DNA of 33,947 bases from Actinomycetota bacterium (GCA_023481285.1 JAMCWL010000008.1:1-33947), one strand, 5' to 3'; counted from the first letter of the stretch, positions 7,260 through 16,893 are shown. Numbers and translations: made by a program. Notes: a model not told the origin generated them from the sequence alone.

Positions 7260-9902
7260 ATGCTTTTACATAATGAACCGGCTAACGAGTGGTATCGCCT
7301 GACCGCCGGGGAGACAATTGGGGCGATCAAGAGCAACGCCGAGACAGGCCTCTCGCTAGCAGAGGTAGGCCGTCGCCTTGCCGAGGTTGGCGCCAACGAG
7401 CTTCCCAGGTCCGAAAGGCGATCAGCGCTCTCGATTTTCCTTGGCCAGTTCAACGACTTCATGATTTGGGTGCTCGTTGCCGCAGCGCTCGTCTCCGGAC
7501 TTATCCTAAAAGAACTTGTCGACGCGGCGGCGATCGGGGCGATTCTCATCATAAACGCGCTGATCGGCTTCGTTCAGGAGTTCCGGGCGGAGGCGGCGAT
7601 CGAGAGCCTTAAGGAGCTATCGGCGCCTCGCGCCGCCGTCTTAAGGGATGGGCGGGAGGAGATCGTTCCGGCCACCGAGCTGGTTCCTGGCGATATCATT
7701 CTTCTCTCGGCGGGGGACATCGTGCCAGCCGATAGCCGGCTAATAGAGGTTGCCGCCCTTCAGATAGACGAATCCTCTCTAACCGGTGAATCGGTTCCGG
7801 TCCATAAAGAGACCGAACCCATCGAGATCGAGCGGCTTCCGCTGGGGGATCGGAAGAATATGGTCTACCTGGGAACGACAGTGCCCGTCGGCCGGGGGAA
7901 GGGCGTCGTCGTCGCGACCGGCGCGTCCACGCAGATGGGCGAGATCGCCCGCCTCGTGGGGACAAGCGGCGATGAGCTGACGCCCCTTCAGATTGAGCTA
8001 AAGCGGGTCGGCAAGGTCATCGCCCTCATCGTCCTCGCTGTGGCGGCCAGCGTCTTCCTTGCGGGGATTGCTACCGGTAAGCCTCGCATTCTCATGTTTC
8101 TCGCCGCCGTCTCCCTTGCGGTCGCCGCTATTCCGGAGGGGCTGCCGGCCATCGTAACCGTCACACTGGCCCTCGGTGTCCGCGCGATGGCTTCCGCCCG
8201 TGCGATTGTCAGGCGCCTTCACGCCGTCGAAACGCTCGGGTCGACGACCTTCATCGCGACCGATAAGACCGGCACGCTGACGGTGAACCGTATGTCCGTG
8301 CGCTACCTTGAGGTCGCTGGTCGCCTTATCGACGCTTCAGAGATCAGCGAAGCTTCGCCTCCCGAAGCCATGCGTCTCTTGCAGGCGGCGGTCCTGGCCA
8401 ACGACGCCCACCAGAGTGGCGATCGCCTGGTCGGAGACCCGACTGAGACCGCTCTAATTGAGGCGGGCGGGCTGGCTGGGCTTGCCAAGGAGCGCCTTGA
8501 TGCGGCCCTGCCAAGGATCGACGAGGTCCCCTTCGACTCGTCCAGAAAGCTCATGACGACGCTCCATCCAGAAGGAGGAGGGTTTATCGCCTTTACAAAG
8601 GGAGCCCCGGAGATTCTACTCGACCGATGTGCCCTCTCGGACGAGGAACGCGCCCGCTTGACGGCCACCGCCGACGAGCTCGCCGCGGACGGCTTGCGCA
8701 CCCTCGCGGTTGCCGAAAGGCCGTTTGACGCCCGCCCGCCTGAGCTGGCGTTGGAGGAGCGCGATTTCACCTTCCTCGGTCTCATCGCGCTTCTGGACCC
8801 GCCAAGGCCCGAGGTGGCGGAAGCGATCAGGACCTGTCGCCAGGCCGGCATTCACGTCGCCATGGTCACCGGGGACCATGCCGCGACCGCTCGGGCCATA
8901 GGCCGGGAGATCGGTCTTGTGGATGATTCATTCCTGACCGGCAAGGAACTCGAAGAGATATCGACGGACGAGCTCGCTAGGGCCCTCGACCACGTCTCAA
9001 TCTTCGCCAGGGTCGACCCGGCGCATAAACTAAAGATCGTCGAAGCGCTCAAGGCGCGGCGCGAGGTCGTCGCGATGACGGGTGACGGGGTTAACGACGC
9101 GCCTGCGCTCAAAAAGGCGGATATCGGGGTCGCGATGGGGGTTGTCGGGACGGAGGTGGCCAAAGAGGCCTCGGACATGGTCCTTGCCGACGACAACTTT
9201 GCAACCATCGTCTCGGCCGTGCGGCAGGGACGTCTTATCTTCGACAACCTGAAAAAGTTCATCCATTTTCTGCTCTCCGCCAACGTGAGCGAGGTTCTTA
9301 CGATGTTCAGCGTGACGATAGTCGGCCTCCCAATACCCCTCTTCCCGGTACAGCTCCTCTGGATCAACCTCATAACCGACGGCTTTCCGGCCCTTGCGCT
9401 CGGCGTGGATCCACCCGAGAGAGACCTGATGGGGAGGCGACCCAGAGGTCCTGGAGAGGGAATAGTGGCTCCTCGTGCGCTAAGAAGACCCCTGGTCTGG
9501 GGAGCGCTCCTCACCCTGGGAACGGTCGGGGCTTTCCTTGCCGTTCTCATGGTCCGCGGCGTGCCACTCTTCTCCGCTGGGGAGGCGAGGTTTGCCGCAG
9601 ACCTCGCCGTCGCCCAGACGGCGACGTTTACCACGATGGTCCTCCAGCAACTCGTCCACTCGCTTAACTTCCGCTCAGCAAGTGAGAGTATTGTATCGTT
9701 GGAATCGCTGAAGAATAGGGCTCTTATCGTTGCCATCGTCGCCTCCGCTCTGCTCCAATTGGCGGTCATATACATCCCGGGAGCGAATCTGGTCTTCCGG
9801 ACGACGCCCCTTGGTTTGACAGAGTGGGCGGTCGTGGCTACGGCGATCTTGTTTCCAATCGCCCTCATCGATTCGATTAAACAGCTAAAAGGAGGGAGAT
9901 AG
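7260..9902 (+). CDS. P-type cation-translocating ATPase, calcium-type (P2)
   Basis: DKTGTLTVNRM phosphorylation motif, SLTGESVPV, TGDGVNDAPALKKADIGVAMG, VAAIPEGLPAIVTVTLALG. Confidence 0.92.
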   Translation: MLLHNEPANEWYRLTAGETIGAIKSNAETGLSLAEVGRRLAEVGANELPRSERRSALSIFLGQFNDFMIWVLVAAALVSGLILKELVDAAAIGAILIINALIGFVQEFRAEAAIESLKELSAPRAAVLRDGREEIVPATELVPGDIILLSAGDIVPADSRLIEVAALQIDESSLTGESVPVHKETEPIEIERLPLGDRKNMVYLGTTVPVGRGKGVVVATGASTQMGEIARLVGTSGDELTPLQIELKRVGKVIALIVLAVAASVFLAGIATGKPRILMFLAAVSLAVAAIPEGLPAIVTVTLALGVRAMASARAIVRRLHAVETLGSTTFIATDKTGTLTVNRMSVRYLEVAGRLIDASEISEASPPEAMRLLQAAVLANDAHQSGDRLVGDPTETALIEAGGLAGLAKERLDAALPRIDEVPFDSSRKLMTTLHPEGGGFIAFTKGAPEILLDRCALSDEERARLTATADELAADGLRTLAVAERPFDARPPELALEERDFTFLGLIALLDPPRPEVAEAIRTCRQAGIHVAMVTGDHAATARAIGREIGLVDDSFLTGKELEEISTDELARALDHVSIFARVDPAHKLKIVEALKARREVVAMTGDGVNDAPALKKADIGVAMGVVGTEVAKEASDMVLADDNFATIVSAVRQGRLIFDNLKKFIHFLLSANVSEVLTMFSVTIVGLPIPLFPVQLLWINLITDGFPALALGVDPPERDLMGRRPRGPGEGIVAPRALRRPLVWGALLTLGTVGAFLAVLMVRGVPLFSAGEARFAADLAVAQTATFTTMVLQQLVHSLNFRSASESIVSLESLKNRALIVAIVASALLQLAVIYIPGANLVFRTTPLGLTEWAVVATAILFPIALIDSIKQLKGGR

Positions 9903-10445
9903 GTGTCCTATAAAGAGCTCGTCGTCTTCGTCTTGTCAATGCTCCCGGTTTTCGAGCGCACGACGATCCCTCTGGGCATAGTGACTTACAAGATGCCGCC
10001 GGCAGTCGCTTTTGGGTGGGCTCTGGCGGGAAACCTGGTCCCGGTTATACCGCTTATGCTCCTTCTCGATCCGGCCATAAGGGTTTTGACCAGGTACGTG
10101 CCTGCCACAAAACGACTTGTGGATTGGGCGTTCGACCGCGCGAGGCGCAAGCACTCCAAACAGATGGAGAGGTATGGGGCCCTCGGCATCGCCCTCCTCG
10201 TTTCCGTGCCCGTTCCTGGATTCGGACCGTGGACCGGCGTTCTTTTGGCTTACCTCTTTAATGTGCGTCCTCGATACGCGGTGCCCGCGATCTTCGCCGG
10301 CGCGACGGTCGCCTGCGTACTCTTAACGGCGGCCGCGACCGGGGCGGTTTGGTTGGGGAGAATTCTTCACGGGCCGACGGCGATCGCGTTGAGCGCGCTC
10401 TTTGTTCTGGGAGTTCTTTTCGTTCTTTTTCGGAAGAAAAACTAG
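9903..10445 (+). CDS. COG2426-like small multidrug export/membrane protein
   Basis: LPVFERTTIPLGIVTYKMPPAVAFGWALAGNLVPVIPLMLLL...VPVPGFGPWTGVLLAYLF. GTG start directly abuts the ATPase stop. Confidence 0.7.
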   Translation: MSYKELVVFVLSMLPVFERTTIPLGIVTYKMPPAVAFGWALAGNLVPVIPLMLLLDPAIRVLTRYVPATKRLVDWAFDRARRKHSKQMERYGALGIALLVSVPVPGFGPWTGVLLAYLFNVRPRYAVPAIFAGATVACVLLTAAATGAVWLGRILHGPTAIALSALFVLGVLFVLFRKKN

Positions 10446-11377
10446 CCTTCGAGGGCTAGTTCGACGATCCTTTCTACGAGGGCGTCAAATTCGATTCCCG
10501 CTGAACGCGCCGCATCGGGAAAGAGGGAGAGCTCGGTCATGCCCGGTATCGTATTCACCTCAAGGACGAAAGGATTTCCCCGGTCGTCGAAGATCAGGTC
10601 GACCCTGGAAAAGCCGCGGCATCCGAGCGCTCGGTGTGCCTTGATCGCGAGATCCTGGGCGAGCACGCGATGCTCATCCGGGATCCTCGCGGGTATGATG
10701 TGCTCGGAGAGACCCGGCGTGTACTTCGTCTCGTAATCGTAAAGGCCGGTTTTCGTTACCACTTCGAGCGTCGGCAAGGCTTCCGGCTCGTTCCCCAAAA
10801 TGCCGACGGTCACTTCGATTCCGCCAACGAAACTCTCTACAAGCACGTCCTTGTCGTGCGAGAACGCCAAACCCAGTGCCGGGAGAAGCTCGCCTGCCTC
10901 TTTGATAATGGTCATTCCGATCGTCGAGCCCTCACGAGCCGGCTTCACCACCGCAGGGAGGCCCACTTCGTTTAAGATGCGATCGACCTCGTTCCGGGCG
11001 TCTGCCATATAAATCGCCCTTGTAGTGCAGGCAAAACCGGGCGTCGGTATCCCATCAGACACGAAGACTTTTTTGGAGACGATCTTGTCCATGCCCAGCG
11101 CCGACGCGAGGACGCCCGACCCGGTGTACGGGACGCCTAAGAGCTCCAGGAGCCCCTGTATCGTACCATCCTCGCCAAACCGTCCGTGCAGCGCGATAAA
11201 GCAGACATCTGGAGCCTCTTCTCGCAATCGCTCAACCAGGTTTTCGGCCACATCTACGCCGACGACCTCGTGTCCGCGCTTCTTGAGGGCTCTTATGACC
11301 TGGTCCCCGGTCTTGAGGGAGATCTCTCGCTCCGCGGAGCGGCCTCCCATCAGGACCGCTATTTTTCTCTTCTCCAT
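10442..11377 (-). CDS. ddl: D-alanine--D-alanine ligase
   Basis: KIAVLMGGRSAEREISLKTG, LHGRFGEDGTIQGLLELLGVPYTGSGVLASALGMDK, LEVNTIPGMTELSLFP. Start trimmed from 11428 to the ATG at 11377 (MEKRKIAVL). Confidence 0.93.
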   Translation of the reverse strand: MEKRKIAVLMGGRSAEREISLKTGDQVIRALKKRGHEVVGVDVAENLVERLREEAPDVCFIALHGRFGEDGTIQGLLELLGVPYTGSGVLASALGMDKIVSKKVFVSDGIPTPGFACTTRAIYMADARNEVDRILNEVGLPAVVKPAREGSTIGMTIIKEAGELLPALGLAFSHDKDVLVESFVGGIEVTVGILGNEPEALPTLEVVTKTGLYDYETKYTPGLSEHIIPARIPDEHRVLAQDLAIKAHRALGCRGFSRVDLIFDDRGNPFVLEVNTIPGMTELSLFPDAARSAGIEFDALVERIVELALEG

Positions 11378-11393
11378 GAGCGCGGGTCTCCCC

Positions 11394-11702
11394 TTACGAG
11401 GGCTTCTCGCTTGGCACGTATCCGTCAAGCTGAGCCCTTATCTCCTCAAGACGCTTGCGGATATTCCGGTCGCTGATTCCCATCGCCCTCTCGATTCGCG
11501 AAGCAGCCCGCTCGACGCCCTCTCGAGTATGCTCAATAAAGTCGGTCGTGGAGTCTTTGATGTCCGTCGCGATTTCGGCCAGATCACGCCTGGTCTGGGT
11601 TCCAGCCTGTGGCGCCGCTAAAATACCGAGCGCAATCCCTCCAGCCAGGCCGACCATCAATCCCAGCAAGAACTCCGAATAGTTAAACTCTCTCTCCGCC
11701 AT
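11394..11702 (-). CDS. YtxH-domain protein
   Basis: FLLGLMVGLAGGIALGILAAPQAGTQTRRDL, the YtxH membrane segment, followed by a helical tail. Confidence 0.75.
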   Translation of the reverse strand: MAEREFNYSEFLLGLMVGLAGGIALGILAAPQAGTQTRRDLAEIATDIKDSTTDFIEHTREGVERAASRIERAMGISDRNIRKRLEEIRAQLDGYVPSEKPS

Positions 11703-11735
11703 CTCTCCTCCTCGCCGCCCATGGGTAGCCGTCCA

Positions 11736-12599
11736 CTAGGAATGGTCAACTGTTCCAAATCGCTGGACAGCGCCCGGCGCCAGCCGCCGGCTCAGCCTCT
11801 CCAGCTCATCGAGTGAATTGAAGTGTATCTCTATTCTACCCCGGCCCGCTTTACCGATCTTCACCTTAACGCGAGCACCGAGGTCCCTACCGATAGTCCG
11901 GCCCAGTTCTTCCCTTTCTGCCAGCGGCGATCGTTGTTGGGCTGGCTGGGCGCTCCAGAGCTTCGCCAGGCTCTCCGTCTGCCTGACCGAGAGGCCCCCG
12001 GTAGTGACCTTCTCGGCCAACTTAAGCTGTTTTTCCTCATCGTCAAGTGAGAGTATCGCCCTAGCATGGCCTGCGGTAAGAGCACCGAGCTGCAGCAACC
12101 CCTGGATGGAGTCGGGGAGTTGGAGGAGCCTCAGGGAGTTCGCAATGGCGCTCCGGCTTTTCCCGACCTTATCAGCCAGCTCCTCTTGGGTCAGACCGAA
12201 CTCTTCCGTCAACTGATGGTAGGCGGTCGCCTCTTCTAGGGCGTTAAGATCTTCTCTCTGGACGTTCTCTACAAGGGCGATCTCCAGCGACGTCAAATCG
12301 GTCGAGCTGCGCACGACCGCGGGCACGCACGTTAGACCAGCCGCCCGGGCCGCTCGCAACCGCCGCTCGCCGGCGACCAGCTCATATTGGGACCCCGCTT
12401 GGCGAACGACGACCGGCTGGATCAACCCGTGCTCTTTAATCGAGGCCGCGAGCTCTGAAATCGCCACCTCGTCGAAGCGCCTGCGTGGCTGTCGCGGGTT
12501 CGGAAGGATGTCATCCACTTCGACTTCGATAATCTTGGCCGAGCCTTCGAGCGCCGGGATCAAGGCGCTTAATCCCTTACCCAGCCCTTTTCTCTGCAC
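11736..12599 (-). CDS. parB: Chromosome-partitioning protein ParB
   Basis: RKGLGKGLSALIP, ILPNPRQPRRRFDE, LIQPVVVR, ELVAGERRLRAARAAGL, EEATAYHQLTEEFGLTQEELADKVGKSRSAIANSLRLLQLP. Confidence 0.95.
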   Translation of the reverse strand: MQRKGLGKGLSALIPALEGSAKIIEVEVDDILPNPRQPRRRFDEVAISELAASIKEHGLIQPVVVRQAGSQYELVAGERRLRAARAAGLTCVPAVVRSSTDLTSLEIALVENVQREDLNALEEATAYHQLTEEFGLTQEELADKVGKSRSAIANSLRLLQLPDSIQGLLQLGALTAGHARAILSLDDEEKQLKLAEKVTTGGLSVRQTESLAKLWSAQPAQQRSPLAEREELGRTIGRDLGARVKVKIGKAGRGRIEIHFNSLDELERLSRRLAPGAVQRFGTVDHS

Positions 12600-13407
12600 G
12601 AGCGATCACCTCCTCGGCTAGCTTCCGATAGGCAATCGTCCCTTTAGACGCCGGGTCATACCGGTTTATGGGCAAGCCGTGGCTCGGCGCCTCCGAAAGG
12701 CGGACGGTCCGTGGCACCACGACGTCGTAGACTAGCTCCCTGAAGAAGCTCCTTACCTCGTCGACAACCTGCTGCGCAAGGCGCGTCCGACTATCGTACA
12801 TCGTCATTAGAACGCCCGCAATCCTCAGTGTCGGATTCAGGTTGGTCTTGACCAGACGAATGCTCTCCAGGAGCTTGCTGAGCCCCTCCAGGGCGTAGTA
12901 CTCACATTGGACGGGGATGACCAGCTCGTCTGCCGCCGTCAGGGCGTTTATGGTCAGCAAGCCGAGCGAGGGAGGACAGTCTATAATGAGGAAATCGTAA
13001 TTGTGTTTAATGGTCTTGATCGCTCTCTTCAGCTTATGCTCTCGCGATAGCGCCGACACGAGCTCGATCTCCGCTCCGGCAAGCTGCAATGTGGCCGGAA
13101 TAGCAGACAGGCCCTCGATTCTCGTGCTCTCTATGAGCTCCTCGATGGCAATTTCATCGGTCAGTGCGTTGTAGATACAGGCGGCTCCGCTCGCCTTGTC
13201 GAGACCGATGCCGCTTGTCGCGTTTCCCTGAGGGTCGAGGTCGACCAGCAAAACCTCCATCCCCGCTTCGGCGATGCTTGCCGAAAGGTTCACCGCCGTC
13301 GTGCTCTTCCCAACGCCGCCCTTCTGGTTGACGATAGCAAACGCGCTCGCCACTCGACTGACCGCTCTCTTTTTCTGCGCAGCTTCCGGGATGGCGATCC
13401 CAGCCAT
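12577..13407 (-). CDS. parA: Chromosome-partitioning ATPase ParA/Soj
   Basis: FAIVNQKGGVGKSTTAVNLSASIAEAGMEVLLVDLDPQGNATSG. Confidence 0.95.
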   Translation of the reverse strand: MAGIAIPEAAQKKRAVSRVASAFAIVNQKGGVGKSTTAVNLSASIAEAGMEVLLVDLDPQGNATSGIGLDKASGAACIYNALTDEIAIEELIESTRIEGLSAIPATLQLAGAEIELVSALSREHKLKRAIKTIKHNYDFLIIDCPPSLGLLTINALTAADELVIPVQCEYYALEGLSKLLESIRLVKTNLNPTLRIAGVLMTMYDSRTRLAQQVVDEVRSFFRELVYDVVVPRTVRLSEAPSHGLPINRYDPASKGTIAYRKLAEEVIARAEKRAG

Positions 13408-13423
13408 TGCGACTCCTTCAAGA

Positions 13424-14152
13424 CTAGGCTCCGAGGGGGCGTTTCGATGGGATGCCGACTCTTCTCGGATACCTCTCGTCGGTCGGCACCTCTTTTGTCG
13501 CTACCACCAGGTAGCGCTTAGCATAAAGAAATGGTACCACAGCGGGCCTGATCCCTTCAATGGAGCCCCCGAGAAGCTTGACCGCCCTACCAGCCGCCTC
13601 CACCTCACCTACCAGGCGCTCTGCCTTATAGGCGACCAGGCGCCCCCCGGTCTTGACCAGCGGGAGCGCGTACTCAATGACCGTTGAGAGGTGCGCCAGG
13701 GCGCGGGCGACGGCGACGTCGAAGGTCTCTCGATAGCGGGCTTGGTGCGCGATCAGCTCAACGCGCTCGGCGGCTACCGAAACGCCCTCGAGTTCGAGCC
13801 CGGCCGAGACGCGTTGGAGGAAACTCGCTTTTTTCCGGGTGGCCTCGATTAGAAGGAGCGAGATATCGGGCCTGGCGATCTTCAAGGCCAAGCCGGGTAG
13901 GCCGGCTCCCGCTCCCACATCAACGACGCGCGCTCGGCTGGGAATGCCGATGGCGAGTCCGGCGAGAGAGTCGAGAAAGTGGCCGACGACGATGCTCATA
14001 TCATCATCGATCGCCGTCAGATTAAGCCGTCGGTTCCACCGCTGGATTTCGTTCTTGTACCGGACAAAAAGGGCGACCTGCCATTCGTCCAGGGGGACGC
14101 CCAACCGTTCGGCCCCTTCTGCTAACGCCTGGATCGGTTCGATCTCTGCCAT
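13424..14152 (-). CDS. rsmG: 16S rRNA (guanine-N7) methyltransferase RsmG/GidB
   Basis: VVDVGAGAGLPGLALKIARPDISLLLIEATRKKASFL and its position between jag and parA. Confidence 0.93.
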   Translation of the reverse strand: MAEIEPIQALAEGAERLGVPLDEWQVALFVRYKNEIQRWNRRLNLTAIDDDMSIVVGHFLDSLAGLAIGIPSRARVVDVGAGAGLPGLALKIARPDISLLLIEATRKKASFLQRVSAGLELEGVSVAAERVELIAHQARYRETFDVAVARALAHLSTVIEYALPLVKTGGRLVAYKAERLVGEVEAAGRAVKLLGGSIEGIRPAVVPFLYAKRYLVVATKEVPTDERYPRRVGIPSKRPLGA

Positions 14153-14179
14153 ATTTTCTTGATTCGGGAATATTTGGCG

Positions 14180-14195
14180 CGTTTCACGTGAAACA
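14180..14195. promoter_or_regulatory. parS: parS centromere site
   Basis: CGTTTCACGTGAAACA matches the parS consensus TGTTTCACGTGAAACA at 15/16, with a perfect 14-bp palindromic core (14181-14194). Confidence 0.93.
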
Positions 14196-14228
14196 AAAGG
14201 CCCGGCCGCCCGGCCGGGCCTTTTGTTT
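14191..14228 (-). terminator. Strong, potentially bidirectional terminator after jag
   Basis: 18-bp perfect inverted repeat AAACAAAAGGCCCGGCCG / CGGCCGGGCCTTTTGTTT (14191-14208 / 14211-14228) with A and T tracts on the two sides. Confidence 0.85.
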
Positions 14229-14845
14229 TATCTCGGAACAACTACGACCTCTCGGTCGGGCTCCTCGCCCTCGCTGTGCGTTACTACCTCCGAGTCCTCT
14301 TTGAGAGCAAGGTGGACGGCCCGCCTCTCATAAGAGTTCATGGGCCCGAGCGATACGGGCCTCCCAGTCGTCGTGGCTTCCTCGGCCGCACGTTTCGCCA
14401 GTTTTTCCAGGTTCTCCAGGCGCCGCTCCCGATATCCTTCGATATCGACGATGATTCTCGGGGCGCCGCCAAGCCTGCGAAGCGCGGTGGTGACCACCGT
14501 CTGGAGCGCGGACAAAGTCTCCCCATGTCTTCCTATCAGAAGACCGAGGCCCTCTGCGCCCTTGATCGAAATGAGCACATGCTCTTCTTTTTGCTCGACC
14601 TTCAATTCCGCCTCGAGATCAAGCGCATCCAGAACGGCCTTAAGAAGAGCGGTCGCCGCTTCGACGTGCTGACCATCAACAGCGACGCGAACCAGGGCCT
14701 TTTCGCCGCCGATCCCAAGAAAGCCTCGAGACGGCTCTCTTAAAACCTCCACCTTGACTTGAGAGCGCTCAGCCCCAAGCTTGTCGAGCGCACCTTTAAC
14801 CGCCTCGTCGACGGTATTGCCCTCCTCTTCTACCACGTCGCTCAT
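14228..14845 (-). CDS. jag: Jag/KhpB, R3H-KH RNA-binding protein
   Basis: Jag N-terminus (EEEGNTVDEAVKGALDKLGAERSQVKVEVLREPSRGFLGIGGEKALVRV), KH GLLIGRHGETLSALQTV, R3H LGPMNSYERRAVHLAL. Confidence 0.92.
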   Translation of the reverse strand: MSDVVEEEGNTVDEAVKGALDKLGAERSQVKVEVLREPSRGFLGIGGEKALVRVAVDGQHVEAATALLKAVLDALDLEAELKVEQKEEHVLISIKGAEGLGLLIGRHGETLSALQTVVTTALRRLGGAPRIIVDIEGYRERRLENLEKLAKRAAEEATTTGRPVSLGPMNSYERRAVHLALKEDSEVVTHSEGEEPDREVVVVPR

Positions 14846-15597
14846 TACTCCGCCTCCGCTTGCTTGGACTTCTTTTTGCCGCCCTTAGCCACAGGAGCCG
14901 ACGCCGGCTCCTCCTTCTTGACGAGCTTCAGCATTATCCACTGCTGGACGATCGAGATCAGGTTCGTCGTCACCCAGTAGATAAGAACTCCGGCTGGCAG
15001 GCTCCAGGCGATGAAGACCATAAAGGCGCTCATAAACAGCATCGTCTTTTCCTGCTGCGGGTCGTTCATCATCATCTTTGATGGGATGTACGACGTTACC
15101 GCCATGAGCGCGATTAGCAGCAGATACGGCCAACCTATCACCAATCCCTTGGCGATGCCGCCAGCAAAGGCCATCCCGGGCGCTTTGCCAAGCACCATAC
15201 CGAAAGCCACGGCTTTCTTCAGCGCGTCGAACTGGTAAAGAACCCTGAACAGCGCGAAGAAGACCGGCAACTGGAGCAGGAGGGGCAGGCATCCGCCGAA
15301 CGGATTAACCTTGTGCTCTTGATAGAGCTTCATCATCTCCTGCTGGAGCTTATCTTTATCGTCCTTATACTTCTCCTGCAGCTCCTTCAGCTTGGGTTGC
15401 AGACGCTGCATATCCATCATGGACGTCGTCTGCTTTATCGTAAGCGGAAGCATCAGCAACCTCACCGCGACCGTCAGCAGCACGATCGCGATCCCGTAGC
15501 TCAAGCCGCTCGATAAGCCCAGCCCGCTGACAAAGCCTTGGAAGAACTGGAGGCTGGTCTGTAACAGATCCAACAGTCCCTTCCAGATTTCGGCCAA
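14845..15597 (-). CDS. yidC: Membrane protein insertase YidC/Oxa1
   Basis: YGIAIVLLTVAVRLLMLPLTIKQTTSMMDMQRLQPKLKELQEKYKDDKDKLQQEMMKLYQEHKVNPFGGCLPLLLQLPVFFALFRVLY. Confidence 0.95.
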   Translation of the reverse strand: MAEIWKGLLDLLQTSLQFFQGFVSGLGLSSGLSYGIAIVLLTVAVRLLMLPLTIKQTTSMMDMQRLQPKLKELQEKYKDDKDKLQQEMMKLYQEHKVNPFGGCLPLLLQLPVFFALFRVLYQFDALKKAVAFGMVLGKAPGMAFAGGIAKGLVIGWPYLLLIALMAVTSYIPSKMMMNDPQQEKTMLFMSAFMVFIAWSLPAGVLIYWVTTNLISIVQQWIMLKLVKKEEPASAPVAKGGKKKSKQAEAE

Positions 15598-15633
15598 GCT
15601 CTCTCCTCCTTACTATACGTTACTTTATATGCG

Positions 15634-15843
15634 TTACTTTACTGGATCATAGCCGCCCGGATTGAACGGATGGCACCTCAGAAGCCTCCGGACAGCCAGA
15701 TACAAGCCGGTCGCCGCGCCGTACTCCTCAATCGCGTCGATCGCGTAGCTGGAGCACGACGGGTAAAACCGACACCGTGGCGCCCCCAGCGGGGATATAG
15801 CTCTTTGGTACAGCCGAATGACGGCCACTAATATCTTCTTCAT
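15634..15843 (-). CDS. yidD: Membrane protein insertion efficiency factor YidD
   Basis: [64 protein letters not shown]. Confidence 0.95.
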   Translation of the reverse strand: MKKILVAVIRLYQRAISPLGAPRCRFYPSCSSYAIDAIEEYGAATGLYLAVRRLLRCHPFNPGGYDPVK

Positions 15844-16199
15844 GCTCCCTTAACCAAGATTCCGGCCCGCTCTGCGGCCTTAATAAAAGCCCTTTCCACT
15901 TCGCGAAAGGGCTGCCCTGCGATTTCTCGCCTGGCCACGATGACGATGTCCCGATTGTCCGCCAGGCGAGCCTCATTAAGTCGATATGCTTCCCGCAAAA
16001 GTCGCTTGACTCTGTTTCTAACGACCGCGCCGCCGATCTGGCGCCCGACCGTATAACCAATCCTACGAGGACCTGCGGTTCCAAGGGCGATTACCACGAG
16101 GCCCCGCGCCGCTCCTGCCCTTCCCTCCGCGAAGACGCGAGCAAAATCCGCCGTGCGCTTCAGGCTCGCCTCTCTCTTCCTACGCGGAGAGGCGTTCAC
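15840..16199 (-). CDS. rnpA: Ribonuclease P protein component
   Basis: [17 protein letters not shown]...[31 protein letters not shown] start. Overlaps yidD by 4 bp. Confidence 0.9.
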   Translation of the reverse strand: MNASPRRKREASLKRTADFARVFAEGRAGAARGLVVIALGTAGPRRIGYTVGRQIGGAVVRNRVKRLLREAYRLNEARLADNRDIVIVARREIAGQPFREVERAFIKAAERAGILVKGA

Positions 16200-16314
16200 G
16201 ATTCTTACGCCTGCGATTTGCGAGAATACGCCGCCCCGCCTTAGTCCTCATCCGGACTCTAAATCCGTGCGTCTTCTTCCTTCTGCGATTATTGGGCTGA
16301 TATGTTCTCTTCAC
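16180..16314 (-). CDS. rpmH: 50S ribosomal protein L34 (not in the supplied ORF track)
   Basis: Manual minus-strand translation from [47 protein letters not shown], 44 aa, a clear L34. Confidence 0.95.
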   Translation of the reverse strand: MKRTYQPNNRRRKKTHGFRVRMRTKAGRRILANRRRKNRERLSA

Positions 16315-16398
16315 GCTCTACCCTTTCGTCTAAAGAACGTCCCTAATTATATGGATGTCCGCGTTTTGGTGTCAAGAAAGCACGGCCAGCGCTTCTTC

Positions 16399-16745
16399 TG
16401 TGGAAAATGTGCAAAACTCGTGACGGCGCTGGACATCGCGTTTCGCCCGGTTTATCTTATCTCTAGTGGCGCCAGCCTTGAGGTCAACCCCTTGCCAGCA
16501 TTATCCCTGGTAAATGCGGTACTGCCTGGTCTCGGCGGTGACCTAAAGCTGGCGCAGGCTTGAGCTGCTGTTAGAGTAATTTTTGCCGGCGTTAGGCGTT
16601 CTTTTTCATAGTTTTCCATAGGCATGGCTCTTTTCGCAGGCGTAGAGTCGCCTTGTGGGGCAACGCGAGGGGCGAAGGTCTGAAATTTTCTCGCCAATGA
16701 CGAGCTTTTCCCTTTTTCCACAGATGTGGAATTCTCTGTGGAGAA
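16399..16745. promoter_or_regulatory. Candidate oriC segment with DnaA-box-like sites
   Basis: TGTGGAAAA (16399-16407), TTTTCCACA (16714-16722), TGTGGAATT (16725-16733) and TGTGGAGAA (16737-16745) are 7-8/9 matches to TTATCCACA or its complement. They lie at the transcription divergence point between rpmH and the dnaA operon. Confidence 0.45.
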
Positions 16746-16893
16746 AGAGCTCTTTTAGCCTGCTCAGCCTATGCCGACGGGCTCTTTCTAAATATACGAG
16801 GGTGGACTTCTGGCCCGTCAAGGGCTCGGCCTGCTTGTTAATTTCAACCTTGATATCCGGTGGAATAACGGATTCCAAGGGGTAGGATGACAC

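Noticed and set aside
8852-9868. Long minus-strand ORF (338 aa)
   Set aside because: It is antisense to the P-type ATPase, low-complexity Ser/Arg-rich, and typical of a GC-rich antisense artefact.
16452-16721. Minus-strand 89-aa ORF in the candidate origin
   Set aside because: No homology signature. It overlaps the inverted repeats and the DnaA-box region and is probably a chance ORF.
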